Part shown: positions 1 through 11,305 of the stretch, piece after piece | Layout of the letters: each line of letters opens with the position of its first letter | Numbering within the stretch: the first letter of the stretch is position 1 | Assembly (NCBI GenBank): GCA_015143295.1 | Contig: CM026560.1 | Span: forward strand, 7,256,501-7,320,500 | Reading direction: 5' to 3' | Length of the DNA: 64,000 nucleotides | From: Tetracentron sinense | Taxonomy: Eukaryota > Streptophyta > Magnoliopsida > Trochodendrales > Trochodendraceae | Made by a program: the position numbers and the translations under genes | Notes under the pieces: generated by a model | What the model was told of the DNA's origin: nothing | The model's database searches: none | Seen by the model: the letters and a program-made list of their open reading frames with translations, nothing else

Positions 1-24
1 AAACTGACTAAAACAAAAATCTCT

Positions 25-1548
25 TTGAGCAAAAAACTCAAACTCATTCAAAATGAAAGAGATATCTGTAAACTAGTAGCAGAAGAGAAGAGTGCACTAG
101 TTAGTCAGTTGAAAAATGAAAATGAAGCATTTGTTATAAAAGTTCAATGTCTTTTGGAAGAGAATGTCTCATTGACTAATGTGGTCAGAAAATTAGAAGT
201 TGAAAGAGACACTTCCATGAAAGAAATTGAAGAGTTAAGAACTCTGCAAATGGAGCTGGAAACTTTTAAAGTTTCTCTTGTTGATAAGGTGAAATTTCTT
301 GAAAAAGAACACCAAATTACCCTTAAAGACAAGACTGACTTGATTCAGAAGGTCTATACTCTTGAAAAAGAAGTAAGAATGTTTGGTAACACCAGCTGCC
401 TAGATGAATTAGTTAGAAAGTATGGATCAAATTCTAGTAGATCTGGGATAGGACATGTTGACACACCAACTGGTCCTTTAGCTGTTGGAACAATGGCTAG
501 TGCAGTGTTTGAGCCAATACATTCTGAACCTAAAGAAAATTTACCTTCTACATCAAGTACTAAGGCTTATACAAATTTTGTAAAGCCTAGAAATACAGCT
601 CCTAAAGTGAATGCTTTAAGGAATCAAATTCCAGTTAGAAGAAATCTTCCTCCTCTACCAAGATTCATACCCACATGTCACTTTTGTGGTGTGAGAGGTC
701 ACATTCGACCTAATTGTAATGCATTTAGGAGAGCTCCCCGAAATGGTTCATGGAACCAAAATCAAAGTCAAGGGACTCTTCAAAGGCAGATTCAGGTTCT
801 AGCTGAAAAGTCTAGAATGTTGAGTGATGATGTTAATAGAATTGCTCAAATCTCTAGGACAAGGACTGGTCAATTTATTCCAAATGATTATTCAAGAGGA
901 AATAATTTGACTTATCAAAAAACTAGAACTGAACAAAACAGAAAAAGGTCAAGGAGGACAAAAAGGAAAAAGGTCTCTACTACACAGATTAATGATCAAA
1001 GATCTAAACAAAGTTTAAAGACTGTGTATGTGAGAAAGGAAGACCTTAAGTGCTTTGTCATTCATACTGCCTTGAAAGCCCAAAACACAGAAATGTGGTA
1101 CTTCGACAGTGGGTGTTCTCGGCATATGACAGGTAACAAGTCCTTATTTATTCAATTTGAGGACTGTCCTGATGGGACTGTTACTTTTGGTGATGGAAGC
1201 AAGTCTTTAGTCAAAGGAAAGGGTATCATCAATTCACCAGGCATACCTAAATTGAAAGATGCCTTGTTTGTTGAAGGACTGAAAGCTAATTTAATTAGCA
1301 TAAGTCAACTATGTGATGATAATCATGCTGTGCACTTTACCCAAAATAAATGCTTAGTCATTAATGGTAAAGGTAAGTGTGTTCTAGAAGGATTGAGAAC
1401 CATTGACAATTGCTACGGCTTAACTCCCAGTCCTAATCCCTCAAATGTCTGTTATAAGACTAGAATTGAGGAGGTTGATTTGTGGCACCGAAGACTAGGT
1501 CACATGAACTTCAAAGACCTATGTAAAATCTCTAAGCAAGAGCTTGTG
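25..1548 (+). mobile_element. Copia gag, zinc knuckle and protease region (left arm)
   Basis: A long Glu/Lys-rich coiled coil fills roughly the first 130 residues. A CCHC knuckle (CHFCGVRGHIRPNC) lies near residue 217, followed by a basic stretch. The aspartic protease motif DSGCSRHMTG lies near residue 360, and LWHRRLGHMNF of the GAG-pre-integrase region comes just before the insertion point. Domain order is that of Copia (gag, protease, integrase, RT). Confidence 0.9.
1544..1548. repeat. Target-site duplication TTGTG, left copy
   Basis: TTGTG directly abuts the left LTR, and an identical TTGTG at 11301-11305 abuts the right LTR. Five bp is the usual duplication length for Gypsy integrase. 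The pair shows the Tekay copy integrated here as a unit. Confidence 0.95.
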
Positions 1549-2279
1549 TGTCGCGACCCAAAACCCACCCTAGGAGTTAGAGTGAACTTTGGACGACTAA
1601 TCATGACTTGCTTGACAACCAACCTGCAAAACCCACAGAGCATATACCATAGAGGACAATATAGCGGAAATATAACTATAAAACACAGCGGAAGTCTAAC
1701 CAAACCTCTATGAATATACATGCGCAAATCCAAGTTATACAAAAGTAACCAAAAGAAAGTGCGGACAGACCCGCCAAAATACATGAAAGTATATCTCTCA
1801 TCTCACCCACAGCTATTCACTCAGAATCTACAACCACCTAATGGTAACCCTCTACGGGAGGTTCCTCCAAAGGCTCCTCGACGTACTCCTCCTCCACCCA
1901 AGGGCTCGGAGCACAGATATCAAATGGAGCAGCTGCTCCGCCATCACCTGCCGACATAAGAAGTACGGCTGAGCATGGAATACTCAGCGGGTACTAAGCA
2001 CTAACCAACAGTCATAGCGTACAGATAGCATACATAATGCAGGAATAATTCTTATAAGTTAGAAGGAAACAATTCATAGCATATAAAGCAGGAATAATTC
2101 ATATCATGACAATAAAGTAAAGGAGTATATAATCATGCTTGAATTCATAAAAGCCGGTAAAACCCTTGAAAATACCGTGCACTTGACTTGACTGAAAATA
2201 CCATTTCCTTGCTTGGAAGCTTGTCACGTTTGTCTTATCCTATCGTATCATGCGTGTCATGCCATGTCATGCTTGCTTG

Positions 2280-2530
2280 GAAAGTAAACTACTTGTGAGG
2301 GAAGGGAGACCCTTCTTCCTAGAATGATTATGCTTGTCATGCCATGTCTTGTCATGCTTGCTTGAAAAAGTAAACTACTTGTGAGGGAAGGGAGACCCTT
2401 CTTCCTAAATGCCCATGCTTGTCATGTCCTTTCACTTGTGAGATGTTCTTGTGAGATGTACTTGCGAGGGAAGGGAGGCCCTTCTTATGTTATGTATGCA
2501 CTTGTGAGGGAAGGGAGACCCTTCTTATGA
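2280..2530. repeat. LTR minisatellite, family A unit
   Basis: Four copies of a unit containing GAGGGAAGGGAGACCCTTCT, starting near 2292, 2370, 2463 and 2502. Each holds a small inverted repeat GAAGGG/CCCTTC. The 5' LTR has the same array near 9746-9996. Confidence 0.8.
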
Positions 2531-2562
2531 AAATGCATGATTGTCTTGTCCTTGCCAAAAGC

Positions 2563-2596
2563 GAGGTAAAACATATCGTACGATATGCCCTACCTC
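2563..2596 (-). repeat. Conserved hairpin dyad, element A 3' LTR
   Basis: A perfect 16-bp palindrome CATATCGTACGATATG is flanked by matched outer arms GAGGTA and TACCTC. The same layout occurs at 10029-10062, 38040-38073, 59649-59682 and 62418-62451 with paired changes in arms and core. Confidence 0.8.
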
Positions 2597-3370
2597 TAAA
2601 TCCCATTCTTGAAAACCTCGGTAATTCATGTCATGTATGCGTGCTCGTGAGGTCGTGTGCATACTTGCATTTGGAATTAAATATGGCATTTGAGTAATTC
2701 ATAACACATAACATCAATGATTTGGGCAATTTAATATTGATATCATTTAGGGAAAGCGAACAACCACACTATCATAACCCTAGCAATTTCCATAAACCTT
2801 AAACATGCATTTTCTTAATTTATCATTCATTTTATTCACCTTGGCATTTCATCAAACATGGTACATTCATTATTTATTAACCCTACAACATGCTTTTCTA
2901 GGTGGGTTATACTCACATCACACTTGTATGTTTATTATTAGTACAATGCCCTTCCCCATTCATTCATTACATCATCCACACGGCATCCATTTGCCAACAT
3001 CCATCTCCATTTACCATACATACCACCCATCTCATAATATATATATATATATATGAAGGAAAACAAGAAGAAATAAGGAAATGAGAGGCCATAACTAGGA
3101 GGGTAGTAAAAAGTACCGACCTTGAAAAGATGAGGAAGAAACCCCTCTTCCAAACGACCGTGAGTTGCTGCCCTAGCTTGTAACACGAGCTCCACCCGAG
3201 CTTGAGCCGAGATCTTGAAGGAAAACGTGCTTGAGGATGATCTAGGGTCTCAAACCCCTTTGATTCCTCTTCAAAATGGAAACCCTAGGTTTAGGAAAAC
3301 CTTCTCCTTTCTCTCTATCTCTCAAAAGACTCTAAGGGTTGAGAATGAGCCCTAAAGGCTCGGGCAATCC

Positions 3371-3376
3371 TATATA
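3371..3376 (-). promoter_or_regulatory. TATA-like box, element A 3' LTR
   Basis: TATATA within CTTATATAGGATTG on the minus strand, about 70 bp downstream of the dyad array. The same motif occurs at 10839-10844 in the 5' LTR. Family B LTRs have CCTATAAAAGGCC in the same place. Confidence 0.55.
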
Positions 3377-3439
3377 AGAAAGGGTATAACACCCGAATGC
3401 CGAAAATGCCCTTAGTGAAGATTCTGTAAAACGCGAGGG

Positions 3440-3621
3440 CCGAGCGATCGGTGTTAATGACCGATCGATCGGTTGCCTACCGATCGATCGGTTTCATAAC
3501 CGAGCGATCGGTTGAAATTTCACTCTCTGGAAAATTTCCCCATAGAAAAATCTCGACCAGTCGATAGCCTCCGAGCGATCGGTTTTGGACCGATCGATCG
3601 CTCCATGGACCGAGCGATCGG
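3440..3621 (-). promoter_or_regulatory. Phased GATCGATC dyad array, element A 3' LTR
   Basis: Eight 12-bp sites of the type CCGATCGATCGG or CCGAGCGATCGG. In element orientation their centres are about 3615, 3595, 3576, 3558, then 3505, 3485, 3466, 3445: steps 20, 19, 18, a 53-bp gap, then 20, 19, 21. The array ends about 70 bp upstream of the TATA-like box at 3371-3376, an enhancer-like U3 position. What binds it is unknown. Confidence 0.75.
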
Positions 3622-3832
3622 TGGTCTGTAGGTCCAAACTGTTTTGGCCATAACTTTTGACTCGTTCGTCCGATTTTGACGATTCAACTTGCGTTGGGTT
3701 CGTACTTCGAAAACGAACATTTCTGACGTTTCAGAATTTCCAATTTCTTCCTTATTTATTAATTGCATTACTTTAAAGGAAAAATGACTACGAAGGGTCA
3801 TGCATAAATGTGAGAAGGTCCGGGGCTCTACA

Positions 3833-3845
3833 TCCTTCCCCCCTT
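3833..3845 (-). other. Polypurine tract of element A
   Basis: On the minus strand a G/A run (AAGGGGGGAAGGA) sits directly before the 3' LTR. The equivalent tract occurs at 36812-36821 in element A' and 44471-44481 in element B. Confidence 0.8.
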
Positions 3846-3934
3846 ACAAAAATTTCGTCCTCGAAATTTGGATGAGACATGCATTACAGAATCAAACAAT
3901 ATTACAAGCTACATATACAAAACCTATACAAAAT

Positions 3935-6900
3935 TCATTCAAACAATTCCGGGTACTTCGCTTTGACTTCGGCTTCACGCTCCCATGTAGCTTCTTCCCG
4001 AGCATGGTGTTTCCATTGCACAAGAACCAAAGGGATTGTCTTGTTGCGAAGCACTTGATCTCTCCGATCCAATATGTGAATCGGCTTCTCAACCAACGTG
4101 AGATCTTCTCGAATTTCCAATGGTTCCAATTCTAGTATATGCGAAGGGTCCGCAATGTACTTCCGAAGCATAGACACGTGGAAAACGTTGTGAACCGCGG
4201 CCATGTAAGGTGGAAGAGCTACTCGGTAAGCAACTTCACCAACCCGCGTGATAATCTCAAACGGTCCAACATAGCGAGGACTAAGCTTGCCTCTTTTGCC
4301 GAATCTCATAATCCCTTTGCTAGGAGATACTTTCACAAAGACTCGATCCCCTACTTGAAATTCCAAGTCCCTGCGGCGCGTGTCTGCATAGCTCTTTTGG
4401 AGATCTTGAGCGGCTTTCAACCGATCCCGGATGATCTTGACTATACTAGCAGTTTGCTCAATTAACTCCGGACCAAGTACTTTTCTTTCTCCTACCTCAT
4501 CCCAGTAGAGAGGAGACCTGCAGCTTCGCCCATACAAAGCCTCGAAAGGAGCCATTTGGATACTCGCCTGATAGCTATTGTTGTAGGCGAACTCCACCAA
4601 AGGCAAGTGCTCTTCCCAACTGCCTTTGAAATCCAGCATACAAGCCCGAAGCATATCTTCTATTACTTGGTTCACCCTCTCGGTTTGTCCATCCGTTTGT
4701 GGATGAAAAGCAGTGCTGAAATCAAGTCGGGAACCCATAGCTTCCTGAAAGCTTTTCCAGAATCGTGAAGTGAATCTTGGATCCCGATCCGACACAATAC
4801 TGACAGGCACTCCGTGCAACCTCACCACTTCCTTGATGTACAAAGCAGCTAACTGACTAGAGTTGAAAGTAGTTCGGTAAGGCAAGAAGTGAGCGGACTT
4901 CGTCAAACGATCCACTACTACCCATATCGCATCTGAACCCCTTGCCGTCTTTGGCAAGCCAACTATGAAATCCATGGATATGTTCTCCCATTTCCACTCG
5001 GGAATCGGAAGGGACTGTAATAGACCTGCGGGCCGCACGTGTTCTGCTTTCACCTGTTGGCACACCAAGCACCGAGCTACATATTCCGCAACCTCCCTCT
5101 TCATATTCCGCCACCAAAAGTGACTCTTGAGGTTCCGGTACATCTTCGTACCCCCTGGATGCACAGTGTACTTTGCCCGGTGGGCTTCATCCATAATCTC
5201 CCTCCGAAGATTTGCATTGGCTGGAACACACAGCCTTCCCTTGAATGTGATAGCACCTCGGCTAGTGAGAGAGAAGTCCTCACTACCCTTAGCAACTTCC
5301 TTGTTCCGATAAGCCAACAATTCAGCATCCGTGGCTTGGTATTCTTGGATCAAATCTATAATGTATGGCCGAACCGTGACATTTGCCAAGATAGGACTAC
5401 GGACAGAGTCATTCACACTAATGTCCAGATTTGCCAAGTCTTCAAGTAGCTTCCATTCCTGCACTAACATGCATGCTAATAACCCCGGAGGTCTTCTACT
5501 CAAAGCATCAGCCACTACATTTGCTTTACCCGGGTGGTATTGAATGGTACAATCATAGTCCTTGAGAAATTCCATCCAACGCCTTTGCCTTAGATTCAGC
5601 TCCTTTTGGGAAAAGAGATACTTGAGACTCTTGTGATCAGTGAACACATAGAACTCCACCCCATAAAGGTAATGACGCCAAATCTTAAGTGCAAACACGA
5701 CCGCCGCAAGCTCCAAGTCGTGCGTAGGATAGTTCTTCTCATGCTCCTTCAACTGCCTTGATGCATAGGCAATGACTTTCTTGTGCTGCATGAGTACACA
5801 CCCAAGTCCAACGTGTGAGGCATCACTATACACCTCATACCCATAAGGTCCGGATGGCACCGTAAGGACAGGAGCTGTGGTAAGCCTCTTCTTCAGTTCC
5901 GTGAAACTGATCTCACACTTGTCGCTCCATACGAACTTAGCGTTCTTCCTTGTCATGTAAGTGAGCGGTGCTGCAAGGCTGGAGAAACCCTCTACGAATC
6001 TCCTATAGTAGCCTGCCAACCCAAGAAAGCTGCGTATCTCCGTGACACTCTTGGGCCTCGCACAACTCATAACTGCCTCTATCTTCTTTGGATCTACCGA
6101 AATGCCTTCCGCTGATACCACGTGGCCTAGGAATGCCACCTCTTCCAACCAAAACTCACACTTGCTAAGTTTGGCGTATAGCTTGTGCTCTCTTAGCATT
6201 TCCAAAGCAAGGCGTAGGTCGCGTGTGTGATCTTCCCGTGTCTGGGAATAAACCAAAATGTCATCAACAAACACAATCACGCACCTATCAAGATATGGCC
6301 GGAACACCCGGTTCATCAAATCCATAAAGGCTGCCGGTGCGTTCGTGAGTCCAAAAGGCATCACCAAGAACTCGTAGTGTCCATATCGAGTCCTGAAAGC
6401 AGTTTTGGGAACATCTTCCGCCTTAATCTTCAACTGGTGATAACCCGATCGAAGATCTATCTTTGAGAAAAATCTCGCTCCCTTCAACTGATCGAACAAG
6501 TCATCAATCCTAGGCAAGGGATACCTATTCTTTATAGTGACTTTGTTCAATTGCCTGTAATCGACACACATCCGCATCGAGCCATCTTTCTTCTTAACAA
6601 ACAACACCGGGGCACCCCATGGTGAGACACTTGGTCGAATGAAGCCAAGGCCTTGCAATTCCTCCAACTGAGTCTTTAATTCCTTGAGTTCAATAGGGGC
6701 CATTCTATATGGAGCTCTGAATACAGGAGCTGTGCCTGGTGCAAGCTCGATCATAAACTCAATCTCCCTGTCTGGAGGCAATCCTGGCAACTCCTCTGGA
6801 AATACATCCAGGAACTCACTCACAACCGGAATAGTCGATGAGTCCTTTGCCTCGGGGTTAGCTAAGCTCAACGCCGCAAAACGGGCAATGTCTCTACTTT

Positions 6901-7260
6901 TTAACCCCCGAAAGTGAAATGGTTTTCCTTTTACCGGCTTGAAGAGTACCATCTTCTCAAAGCAAGCTACATGCCCATGATGTGCTGCTAACCAATCCAT
7001 TCCCAATATAATATCAAAGTCTTGGAATCCAAGGACGATGAGGTCAACCGCCAACTCGTGGCTTCCAACTTGGACCGCACTATTTCTATACACTTTATCT
7101 GCCAATACTGTTTTGCCGAGCGGAGTCGAAATGGCTAACTCCGGTTTTAGCTGACTAGGCTCCACAGAAAAGCCTTCTGAAAAACTCGGCGAGACAAACG
7201 AATGAGTAGACCCGGTATCAATCAACACTCGAGCCAAATACTCATTGACTAGTAGGGTTC
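3935..7260 (-). mobile_element. Element A pol: protease, RT, RNase H, integrase, chromodomain-like tail
   Basis: One long open frame of about 1,100 residues. In order: aspartic protease ([11 protein letters not shown]), reverse transcriptase ([39 protein letters not shown]), RNase H ([24 protein letters not shown]), integrase zinc region ([19 protein letters not shown]), integrase core ([37 protein letters not shown]), and a C-terminal chromodomain-like segment ([19 protein letters not shown]). RT before integrase marks it as Ty3/Gypsy, and the C-terminal segment as a chromovirus. Confidence 0.95.
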
Positions 7261-7405
7261 CTGAAATTTTAACTAGCGGAGTTAATCCATGCATCAACAA
7301 CGTATACGTGTAGGTTTATATACATATAGAACATGCCGAGTACGTACACAAAAATATAGCATAACATAACAATCACGAATAAAGAAAATAACTCCAAACG
7401 CGTAC
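7261..7405 (-). other. Intron-like spacer between gag and protease, element A
   Basis: A 145-bp AT-rich noncoding stretch between the gag end and the protease. On the minus strand it begins GCAAG/GTACGCG and ends TTTCAG/GAACC, matching plant 5' and 3' splice sites. Equivalent spacers of 142 and 145 bp lie at 33262-33403 and 31768-31912 in the other two copies. Introns are known in Ogre-type Gypsy elements; one in Tekay is an inference. Confidence 0.6.
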
Positions 7406-8654
7406 CTTGCACCACATCATCAGATGCAAGTGCATCACCCTCTGTCAAAGCAAATACACGCCCCTGGTTCGCCTGGCGAGACTGAGGTGTAGACCGGGTA
7501 GTCTGAGATGACGCCTGGTATGATCCTGCTGGGCGTGTCGGGGGCCTACTACCCTGAGACTGGCCTGGTAAATGCCGGCTAGGGCAATCCCTGATCATGT
7601 GGCCCTGGCGACCGCAATGATAACATCCACCAGATGCTCTTCGGCAATCTCCTGCCGGATGCCTTTTGCCGCATGAAGTTCAGACCTCATATGTGTAGGC
7701 TGGAGGGACCGGAGGTGGTGTATACCTCGCTGCCTGAGGGGTAACTGGCCGTGGGGCCGGAAGAGCCTGAGGTCGAGGTGCCTGTGGCACGTACTGCCGG
7801 GGTGCTGGAGGCGCATAAGTCGGCCTCATCTGTGGTGCTGGCCATGTATACTGATAAGGACCAGTCCGGGCCCGCCTCTCTGGAGGTGCTGAACTATTGG
7901 CTTGGCCTCTCGCCAACTCTCTCTTCTTAGACACCGCTTCGGAATTGGCCTCGACCAATAAGGCCTTGTCTACCACTTCAGGGTAGGTAGCATGCCTGAA
8001 AACGGAAACCTTCTCCATAATAACATCCTTGAGCCCTTGCTCAAATCTTCTCGCCTTCATTGCCTCAGTAGCAACCATATGAGGCGCGAATCTCGACAAT
8101 TCTGAGAACTTGGCCTCATAAGCGGCCACAGACATCGAACCTTGCTCAAGGTTGATGAACTCTCTCTCTTTCTTTTCCCGTGCACCGATCGGAAAATACT
8201 TCTTGTAAAAAGTATCTTTGAACTCTTCCCAAGTCCACGGTTGACCTTGCATGGTCAAGTCCCGTGTCCTCAATGCGGACAACCACCAATGGTGGGCTTC
8301 GCCCTCTAGCATAAAAACTGCCCATGCCACTTTCTCTTCCTCTGTAGGAGAGAGCACCGCAAATATCTTCTCAACTTGGAGGATCCAAGCCTCCGCAGTA
8401 AGAGGGTCCACACTCCCGTGGAAGGATGGAGGCCTCAATCTCCTGAATGCCTCAACTCCAGCTGTACGATGTACTGGAGCTGCGGGCGGTGGAGTAGGTG
8501 CCGCTGATGCCGGTATAGTTTGCCGAGCTGCCAGGATGGCGAGTGTCTCAGCAATAGAGCTTAAGACCTGAGAGAGGTCCGGCTGCTCATCCTCATCCCG
8601 TGAAGAAGAGGAAGCTCTGGTATGTGGCCCACGACCCCGTGTGTTCCGTCTCAT
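7406..8654 (-). mobile_element. Element A gag region
   Basis: Starts MRRNTRGRG at 8654. A Ser/Asp-rich and then Pro/Ala-rich leader precedes the retrotransposon gag (capsid) domain (AEAWILQVEKIF, HHWWLSAL, FKDTFYKKYFP). A Pro-rich linker and a CCHC-type zinc-knuckle region follow toward 7600. Same gag family as element A' (32308-33261) and element C (63486-64000). Confidence 0.88.
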
Positions 8655-8998
8655 GACTAAAGTCCTGAGAATAATAACACCACATGAGTCTAACTTGAAA
8701 CCACAGTTTATTTCAATGTCATTTCGCAATAATTCAATCTGTATTAGTTGTATAATATTAATATACAGCACATCAAGTCATCAAAGTATTCATCACATTG
8801 TACTTATACTTTAGTGTTCTAGCGTACCTAGGACCGTACTTGGTTAAAGCAACCATTTTAGACTAAGACTAAGGTTTAGTCTTACACTTGGAACCAGACT
8901 CGCTCCCGACTTACTTCCTTCCTAACTTGTTTCCTGACATATGCTCTTGTCAAGTCGTGGCATAAGATTCTAAGTGACCCTAGAGACCTAAAGCCTAA

Positions 8999-9010
8999 GC
9001 TCTGATACCA
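8999..9010 (-). other. Primer-binding site of element A
   Basis: Minus-strand TGGTATCAGAGC, complementary to the 3' end of plant initiator methionine tRNA, lies four bases inside the 5' LTR. This is the usual primer for Tekay and most plant Copia elements. Confidence 0.9.
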
Positions 9011-9014
9011 CTTC

Positions 9015-11300
9015 TGTCGCGACCCAAAACCCACCCTAGGAGTTAGAGTGAACTTTGGACGACTAATCATGACTTGCTTGACAACCAACCTGCAAAACCC
9101 ACAGAGCATATACCATAGAGGACAATATAGCGGAAATATAACTATAAAACACAGCGGAAGTCTAACCAAACCTCTATGAATATACATGCGCAAATCCAAG
9201 TTATACAAAAGTAACCAAAAGAAAGTGCGGACAGACCCGCCAAAATACATGAAAGTATATCTCTCATCTCACCCACAGTTATTCACTCAGAATCTACAAC
9301 CACCTAATGGTAACCCTCTACGGGAGGTTCCTCCAAAGGCTCCTCGACGTACTCCTCCTCCACCCAAGGGCTCGGAGCACAGATATCAAATGGAGCAGCT
9401 GCTCCGCCATCACCTGCCGACATAAGAAGTACGGCTGAGCATGGAATACTCAGCGGGTACTAAGCACTAACCAACAGTCATAGCGTACAGATAACATACA
9501 TAATGCAGGAATAATTCTTATAAGTTAGAAGGAAACAATTCATAGCATATAAAGCAGGAATAATTCATATCATGACAATAAAGTAAAGGAGTATATAATC
9601 ATGCTTGAATTCATAAAAGCCGATAAAACCCTTGAAAACACCGTGCACTTGACTTGACTGAAAATACCATTTCCTTGCTTGGAAGCTTGTCACGTTTGTC
9701 TTATCCTATCGTATCATGCGTGTCATGCCATGTCATGCTTGCTTGGAAAGTAAACTACTTGTGAGGGAAGGGAGACCCTTCTTCCTAGAATGATTATGCT
9801 TGTCATGCCATGTCTTGTCATGCTTGCTTGAAAAAGTAAACTACTTGTGAGGGAAGGGAGACCCTTCTTCCTAAATGCCCATGCTTGTCATGTCCTTTCA
9901 CTTGTGAGATGTTCTTGTGAGATGTACTTGCGAGGGAAGGGAGGCCCTTCTTATGTTATGTATGCACTTGTGAGGGAAGGGAGACCCTTCTTATGAAAAT
10001 GCATGATTGTCTTGTCCTTGCCAAAAGCGAGGTAAAACATATCGTACGATATGCCCTACCTCTAAATCCCATTCTTGAAAACCTCGGTAATTCATGTCAT
10101 GTATGCGTGCTCGTGAGGTCGTGTGCATACTTGCATTTGGAATTAAATATGGCATTTGAGTAATTCATAACACATAACATCAATGATTTGGGCAATTTAA
10201 TATTGATATCATTTAGGGAAAGCGAACAACCACACTATCATAACCCTAGCAATTTCCATAAACCTTAAACATGCATTTTCTTAATTTATCATTCATTTTA
10301 TTCACCTTGGCATTTCATCAAACATGGTACATTCATTATTTATTAACCCTACAACATGCTTTTCTAGGTGGGTTATACTCACATCACACTTGTATGTTTA
10401 TTATTAGTACAATGCCCTTCCCCATTCATTCATTACATCATCCACACGGCATCCATTTGCCAACATCCATCTCCATTTACCATACATACCACCCATCTCA
10501 TAATATATATATATATATATATGAAGGAAAACAAGAAGAAATAAGGAAATGAGAGGCCATAACTAGGAGGGTAGTAAAAAGTACCGACCTTGAAAAGATG
10601 AGGAAGAAACCCCTCTTCCAAACGACCGTGAGTTGCTGCCCTAGCTTGGAACACGAGCTCCACCCGAGCTTGAGCCGAGATCTTGAAGGAAAACGTGCTT
10701 GAGGATGATCTAGGGTCTCAAACCCCTTTGATTCCTCTTCAAAATGGAAACCCTAGGTTTAGGAAAACCTTCTCCTTTCTCTCTATCTCTCAAAAGACTC
10801 TAAGGGTTGAGAATGAGCCCTAAAGGCTCGGGCAATCCTATATAAGAAAGGGTATAACACCCGAATGCCGAAAATGCCCTTAGTGAAGATTCTGTAAAAC
10901 GCGAGGGCCGAGCGATCGGTGTTAATGACCGATCGATCGGTTGCCTACCGATCGATCGGTTTCATAACCGAGCGATCGGTTGAAATTTCACTCTCTGGAA
11001 AATTTCCCCATAGAAAAATCTCGACCAGTCGATAGCCTCCGAGCGATCGGTTTTGGACCGATCGATCGCTCCATGGACCGAGCGATCGGTGGTCTGTAGG
11101 TCCAAACTGTTTTGGCCATAACTTTTGACTCGTTCGTCCGATTTTGACGATTCAACTTGCGTTGGGTTCGTACTTCGAAAACGAACATTTCTGACGTTTC
11201 AGAATTTCCAATTTCTTCCTTATTTATTAATTGCATTACTTTAAAGGAAAAATGACTACGAAGGGTCATGCATAAATGTGAGAAGGTCCGGGGCTCTACA
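9015..11300 (-). repeat. Element A 5' LTR
   Basis: Nearly identical partner of 1549-3832, two bp longer through the TA dinucleotide run near 10503. On the minus strand it precedes the primer-binding site. The dyad array is at 10908-11089 and the hairpin dyad at 10029-10062. Confidence 0.95.
10908..11089 (-). promoter_or_regulatory. Phased GATCGATC dyad array, element A 5' LTR
   Basis: Same eight-site array as 3440-3621, here in the LTR that would drive transcription of the element. A TATA-like box lies at 10839-10844 on the minus strand. Confidence 0.75.
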
Positions 11301-11305
11301 TTGTG
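11301..11305. repeat. Target-site duplication TTGTG, right copy
   Basis: Partner of 1544-1548, immediately after the LTR end CTACA. The Copia coding sequence resumes here. Confidence 0.95.

Larger units (their letters stand above)
1549..3832 (-). repeat. Element A 3' LTR
   Basis: Direct repeat of 9015-11300. In element orientation it starts TGTAGAGCCCCGG and ends GGGTCGCGACA (TG..CA). It contains the phased dyad array (3440-3621), a TATA-like box (3371-3376), the hairpin dyad (2563-2596) and a minisatellite (about 2280-2530). Confidence 0.95.
1549..11300 (-). mobile_element. Element A: young, nearly whole Tekay/Del chromovirus (Ty3/Gypsy)
   Basis: The 9752-bp element has two long LTRs (1549-3832 and 9015-11300), an initiator-Met-tRNA-type primer site, a gag region, a long pol reading frame and a polypurine tract, all on the minus strand. 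The LTRs differ by about five substitutions and one TA-repeat length change (hand count, about 0.2 percent). At the commonly used plant LTR rate of 1.3e-8 per site per year this is of the order of 0.1 million years. It is almost whole, with one or two apparent breaks in the gag part. Long LTRs and the chromodomain-like integrase tail point to Tekay/Del. Confidence 0.93.

Noticed and set aside
3440-3621. GATC sites as Dam methylation or replication signals
   Set aside because: Dam-type GATC methylation is bacterial, and the array sits in a plant LTR promoter position.
3800-5543. Several plus-strand frames of 60-136 residues over element A pol
   Set aside because: Antisense shadows of the long minus-strand pol frame.
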